DNA from: Oscillospiraceae bacterium
GTDB lineage: Bacteria; Bacillota; Clostridia; Oscillospirales; Ruminococcaceae
Assembly (NCBI GenBank): GCA_024404915.1
Contig: JAKSPJ010000008.1
Span: forward strand, 1 to 64,000
Length of the DNA stretch: 64,000 bases
Direction of reading: 5' to 3'
The notes under the pieces are model-generated. The model was not told the origin of the DNA, did no database searches, and saw only the letters and a program-made list of their open reading frames with translations. Position numbers and translations under genes: made by a program. The first letter of the stretch is position 1; each line of letters begins with the position of its first letter. Shown here in pieces: positions 61,497 through 64,000 of the stretch.

Positions 61497-61530
61497 AAAA
61501 GGACCGCACAGAATTCTGTGCGGTCCTTTT
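61497..61530. terminator. Strong intrinsic terminator
   Basis: AAAAGGACCGCACAGAA and its exact complement form a perfect 17-bp palindrome around the centre at 61513, ending in TTTT. Confidence 0.92.
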
Positions 61531-61596
61531 GCTTTTTCCTTGACATGGATACTATAAAATGGTATAATAAATAAGATACGCAGACGCAGATGCTCT

Positions 61597-61809
61597 TTAG
61601 TCTTTCTTTTTGGCGTCTGCAACCCGTCGGATGATATCGCCCTTTTCATTGACGATAATGGTGCTTTCCAGTGACTGAACCAGATTGCGGCGGAAGGCTT
61701 CACGGTACTGATTCCGCAGCACTTCACGTTCCGCTTTTTCTTCCTCGGTTAATCCGACGGTTTTGGCTTTATGCGCAAGGGTATTGATTCGTTCCAGTAA
61801 TTGTTCCAT
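61597..61809 (-). CDS. DUF896 (YnzC-type) small protein
   Basis: The 70-residue protein reads MEQLLERINTLAHKAKTVG-LTEEEKAEREVLRNQYREAFRRN, the helix-turn-helix hairpin typical of the DUF896/YnzC family, and continues LVQSLESTIIVNEKGDI. In Bacillus the family member is SOS-linked, but its function is unclear. GAAAGGAAG precedes the ATG at 61809. Promoter TTGCAT-N17-TATAAT lies at 61885-61857. Confidence 0.88.
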   Translation of the reverse strand: MEQLLERINTLAHKAKTVGLTEEEKAEREVLRNQYREAFRRNLVQSLESTIIVNEKGDIIRRVADAKKKD

Positions 61810-61856
61810 ATTATGACTTCCTTTCATGGGCAGTTTCTATCATCGGCCCTGGCTGT

Positions 61857-61885
61857 ATTATAGCATATTTTGAGAAGGAATGCAA
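61857..61885 (-). promoter_or_regulatory. Promoter for the DUF896 gene
   Basis: Minus strand TTGCAT (61885-61880), 17 bases, TATAAT (61862-61857). Confidence 0.82.
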
Positions 61886-61914
61886 GAGCGCACTATGGAT
61901 AACGGAGGTTTGGC

Positions 61915-62628
61915 ATGATTGCATTGGTGACAGGGGCATCACGGGGAATAGGTGCAGAAACTGCAAGACAGTTGGCGAATGCCGGGTATACGGTTGTTGT
62001 TCATTATCATCGTTCCCGGGATGCTGCGGAAACGCTGGCAGAGGAAATCGGCGGTTGGGCCATTGGGGCAGATATGGGAGAATTTACGCAGATTGATGCC
62101 ATGGTGGAGCAGATTATAGAGCGTTATGGGCGGATTGATTTGCTGGTGAATAATGCAGGCATGGCACTGCATGGCCTGTATCAGTGCATCTCAGATGAAG
62201 AGGCAATGCGTTTGATGCAGGTGAATCTGGGCGGTGCGATGCATACGGCCAAAAAAGTGCTGCCGCATATGCTGCGGCTGCATCAGGGGAACATTGTAAA
62301 TGTTGCTTCTGTATGGGGCGAAATCGGTGCCGCCTGTGAAGTGCATTATTCTGCTGCAAAGGCAGGAATCATTGGCTTTACAAAGGCTTTGGCCAAGGAA
62401 GTCGGTCCTTCGGGCATTCGTGTAAACTGTGTATCCCCCGGTGTGATAGATACTGACATGAACCGTATGCACGATGCGGAAACCATGCAGATGCTTGCAG
62501 ATGAAACACCGCTTTGCCGTATCGGCACTCCGGGGGAAATTGCAGATGCAATTCTGTTTCTTGCCTCTGAACGTGCGGCATTTATGACAGGGCAGATACT
62601 ATCTGTGAATGGAGGATTTCAGATATGA
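61915..62628 (+). CDS. Short-chain dehydrogenase/reductase (FabG/YmfI-like)
   Basis: The 237-residue protein is a classical SDR: ALVTGASRGIGAETARQLA at the N-terminus (NAD(P)-binding TGxxxGIG), LLVNNAG, NIVNVASVWGEIGAACEVHYSAAKAG with the catalytic Ser-Tyr-Lys, and GIRVNCVSPGVIDTDMN. It could reduce 3-oxoacyl-ACP, or act as the EF-P 5-aminopentanone reductase YmfI, which is a common annotation for this type in clostridia. The sequence alone does not settle it. GGAGG precedes the ATG. The HD gene overlaps its stop by 4 bases. Confidence 0.9.
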   Translation: MIALVTGASRGIGAETARQLANAGYTVVVHYHRSRDAAETLAEEIGGWAIGADMGEFTQIDAMVEQIIERYGRIDLLVNNAGMALHGLYQCISDEEAMRLMQVNLGGAMHTAKKVLPHMLRLHQGNIVNVASVWGEIGAACEVHYSAAKAGIIGFTKALAKEVGPSGIRVNCVSPGVIDTDMNRMHDAETMQMLADETPLCRIGTPGEIADAILFLASERAAFMTGQILSVNGGFQI

Positions 62629-63221
62629 CGGAACAGGAGATGCAGCGTTTTTCCGCACAGATGCAGTTCCTTGTGGAAATGGATAAAATGAAAAATATCT
62701 ATCGGCAGACCTTGGTGCTTCACGAGGACCGTCAGGAGAATGATGCGGAGCATGCCTGGCACCTGGCAATGCTGGCGATGATTTTACAGGAGTACGCCAA
62801 TGAACCGGTGGATTTGCAGAAGGTGCTTGCTACTGTGCTGATTCATGATGTGGTGGAAATTGATGCGGGAGATACCTATGCCTACGACGATGCAGGCAAC
62901 GCCACCAAAGCAGAACGGGAACAGAAGGCGGCGGATCGCTTGTTTGGCATGCTGCCGGCGGAGCAGGGGGAGGCTTTTCGGAAGCTGTGGGATGAATTCG
63001 AGGCAATGTCCACGCCGGAGGCAAGATTTGCCCATGCCCTGGACCGTATTCAGCCATTGACACTGAATTATTGCAAGCATGGTGAATCCTGGAAAAAGCA
63101 TCAGACAAAGCGCTCACAGGTGGAAGGCAGAATGATGCCTGTATATGAGGGGTCCGAAGTTCTGGGCGACTATGCAATGGAAATCATCCGCAGAGCCGCC
63201 GAAGAAGGTCTTTTGCGTTGA
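62625..63221 (+). CDS. HD-domain hydrolase (YfbR/nucleotidase-like)
   Basis: The 198-residue protein has an HD metal site with His in DAEHAWHLAMLAMILQ, the His-Asp pair in VLIHDVVEIDAGD, and a later Asp in ALDRIQPLTLNY. This order matches the YfbR-type HD family of 5'-nucleotidases that act on deoxynucleoside monophosphates. The substrate is not provable here. It overlaps the SDR gene by 4 bases and is followed after 14 bases by a lipoprotein gene. Confidence 0.88.
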   Translation: MTEQEMQRFSAQMQFLVEMDKMKNIYRQTLVLHEDRQENDAEHAWHLAMLAMILQEYANEPVDLQKVLATVLIHDVVEIDAGDTYAYDDAGNATKAEREQKAADRLFGMLPAEQGEAFRKLWDEFEAMSTPEARFAHALDRIQPLTLNYCKHGESWKKHQTKRSQVEGRMMPVYEGSEVLGDYAMEIIRRAAEEGLLR

Positions 63222-63235
63222 AAGGAGACAGATAT

Positions 63236-63922
63236 ATGAAACGAATGCGGATTCTGTGCATCCTTCTGATGACGGCGCTTTTTTTCGCAGGATGCGGAAA
63301 ACAAGAAAGTGCTTTTCCGTCAGAGGGAGAAGATGTGGCATCAATGGATATTGTGGGCAGATGTCTTTCCACTGTGGATGGTATGATGGTGCTGAGCGGA
63401 ATGGGCGAAAACCAGATCCCTTACCTGATTGTGCAGGACGATTCCGAAAACCATTTAACGAAACAATTGCATGACGGAGACGCTGTTCAGCTGCATTGTG
63501 ATGTGAAAACATCGCTGTTTCCCATGAATCTGCGGATTGTGGCAGGTACGGCGGAAGCCTCCGGGGACCCGATATATCTGGATGGTTCTCTGGGAAAGGT
63601 ACTGATTGATACCTGTTTTCTGAGCGATGAGATTTATAATCATTCGGATATTGTATTTACAGGCAATCTGGAGGGCGTTTGTGCATATATGAATAACAGC
63701 TTGCTGCTGCTGACAGAAAGTGAAGCAATCGTATTAAGCGGAGACTGCCTGTATGATATTGCAGATGGTGACCGTGTGAAGATTGTCAGCGGCATGATAA
63801 AAGAAACGTATCCTGCACAAACTTTTGTCTATCAGTGCACGGTAACGGAGCATGATTGTATGGATGCTGTTTCGGAAGAGCTGCTGGCAAGCCTGAAGGA
63901 ATTGGGCTGGGAAATGAATTGA
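63236..63922 (+). CDS. Lipoprotein, unknown function
   Basis: The 228-residue protein has a lipoprotein signal (RMRILCILLMTALFFAGC, lipobox FAGC). The mature part is beta-rich with two related stretches, LHDGDAVQLHCDVKTSLFP and IADGDRVKIVSGMIKETYP, suggesting a duplicated OB-like module of the tRNA_anti-like kind (inference). AAAGGAG precedes the ATG at 63236. It is anchored on the outer face of the membrane. Confidence 0.8.
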   Translation: MKRMRILCILLMTALFFAGCGKQESAFPSEGEDVASMDIVGRCLSTVDGMMVLSGMGENQIPYLIVQDDSENHLTKQLHDGDAVQLHCDVKTSLFPMNLRIVAGTAEASGDPIYLDGSLGKVLIDTCFLSDEIYNHSDIVFTGNLEGVCAYMNNSLLLLTESEAIVLSGDCLYDIADGDRVKIVSGMIKETYPAQTFVYQCTVTEHDCMDAVSEELLASLKELGWEMN

Positions 63923-63941
63923 AGAATCAGAGGAAAATCAT

Positions 63942-64000
63942 ATGAATTATTTAATCTTGATTATCGGATTTGTTTTGTTAATTAAAGGTGCAGATTTTTT
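63942..64000 (+). CDS. Na+/Ca2+ exchanger-like protein, 3' part cut by window
   Basis: Only the first 19 codons are visible: a hydrophobic start, MNYLILIIGFVLLIKGADF-F. This matches the first helix of bacterial calcium/sodium antiporters (YrbG/CaCA type), which begin LLIxGFxLLIKGADxFV. A ribosome site (AGAGGA) lies 11 bases ahead. The call rests on one helix only. Confidence 0.6.
   Translation, partial: MNYLILIIGFVLLIKGADF

Noticed and set aside
59554..61509. Long minus-strand open frame opposite pckG
   Set aside because: It is produced by the biased codon use of pckG on the other strand; the predicted protein is Cys/Val/Arg-rich with no family signature, and pckG itself is certain.

Overview
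The window looks like a chromosome segment from a Gram-positive gut anaerobe of the Oscillospiraceae (Ruminococcus-like). The evidence is a type I dockerin on a secreted protein, the radical-SAM hydrogenase maturase HydG, IreB, a TatD-associated radical SAM protein, GTP-dependent PEP carboxykinase, sortase-type surface genes, and many sigma-A promoters of the form TTGnnn-N17-TATAAT. This placement is inference; there is no rRNA or marker alignment here. Layout: (1) 1-8936 is a visibly A+T-rich accessory block. It holds a partial membrane gene, a broken AlbA/RecG-like helix-turn-helix gene, an orphan Fic/Doc protein and a complete Wadjet-type anti-plasmid operon in the order jetD-jetA-jetB-jetC. 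(2) 9070-24780 is mostly housekeeping: tgt and a PP2C phosphatase; hydG with an unusual leader; deoB and a flavin reductase; a ferredoxin-fused aldo/keto reductase; a GH25 muramidase next to a dockerin protein; two unknown membrane proteins; dut; a DUF4321-like gene; MATE; a TatD-linked radical SAM protein; and a YbjN-type gene. (3) 24855-28403 is a compact phage-derived cassette of six overlapping genes (two related baseplate/tail-type proteins, a tail-fibre-like protein, an unknown, a holin and a CHAP endolysin) with no head or packaging genes, fronted by a perfect palindrome.
(4) 28502-34158 carries ireB, a thiamine operon (thiS-thiG fusion, thiH, a tenI-like gene, thiE) under a TPP riboswitch with terminator, and a second secreted GH25 protein. 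(5) 34277-46871 carries prfA and a Sua5-type gene, a pair of YbjN genes, a DUF2079 membrane protein, tRNA-Arg(ACG), and a run of an unknown membrane protein, aspS, a TPR protein, malQ and a sialate-O-acetylesterase-like enzyme.
(6) 46962-54577 looks like one operon: a membrane-anchored transglutaminase-like protein, an Asp/Glu-family racemase, an amino-acid adenylation ligase, a carrier protein, an MBOAT acyltransferase, an SGNH-type partner and a lipoprotein. The four core genes resemble dltA-dltC-dltB-dltD, but the ligase lacks the DltA cysteine linked to D-Ala choice and the SGNH protein has Cys where Ser is expected. My reading is a surface-polymer aminoacylation system whose amino acid may not be D-alanine; this is the most interesting candidate in the window. 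(7) 54691-64000 carries an LRR protein, ybaK, a sortase operon with two related membrane-anchored surface proteins, pckG, a DUF896 gene, an SDR reductase, an HD hydrolase, a lipoprotein, and the start of a Na+/Ca2+ exchanger cut by the window end.
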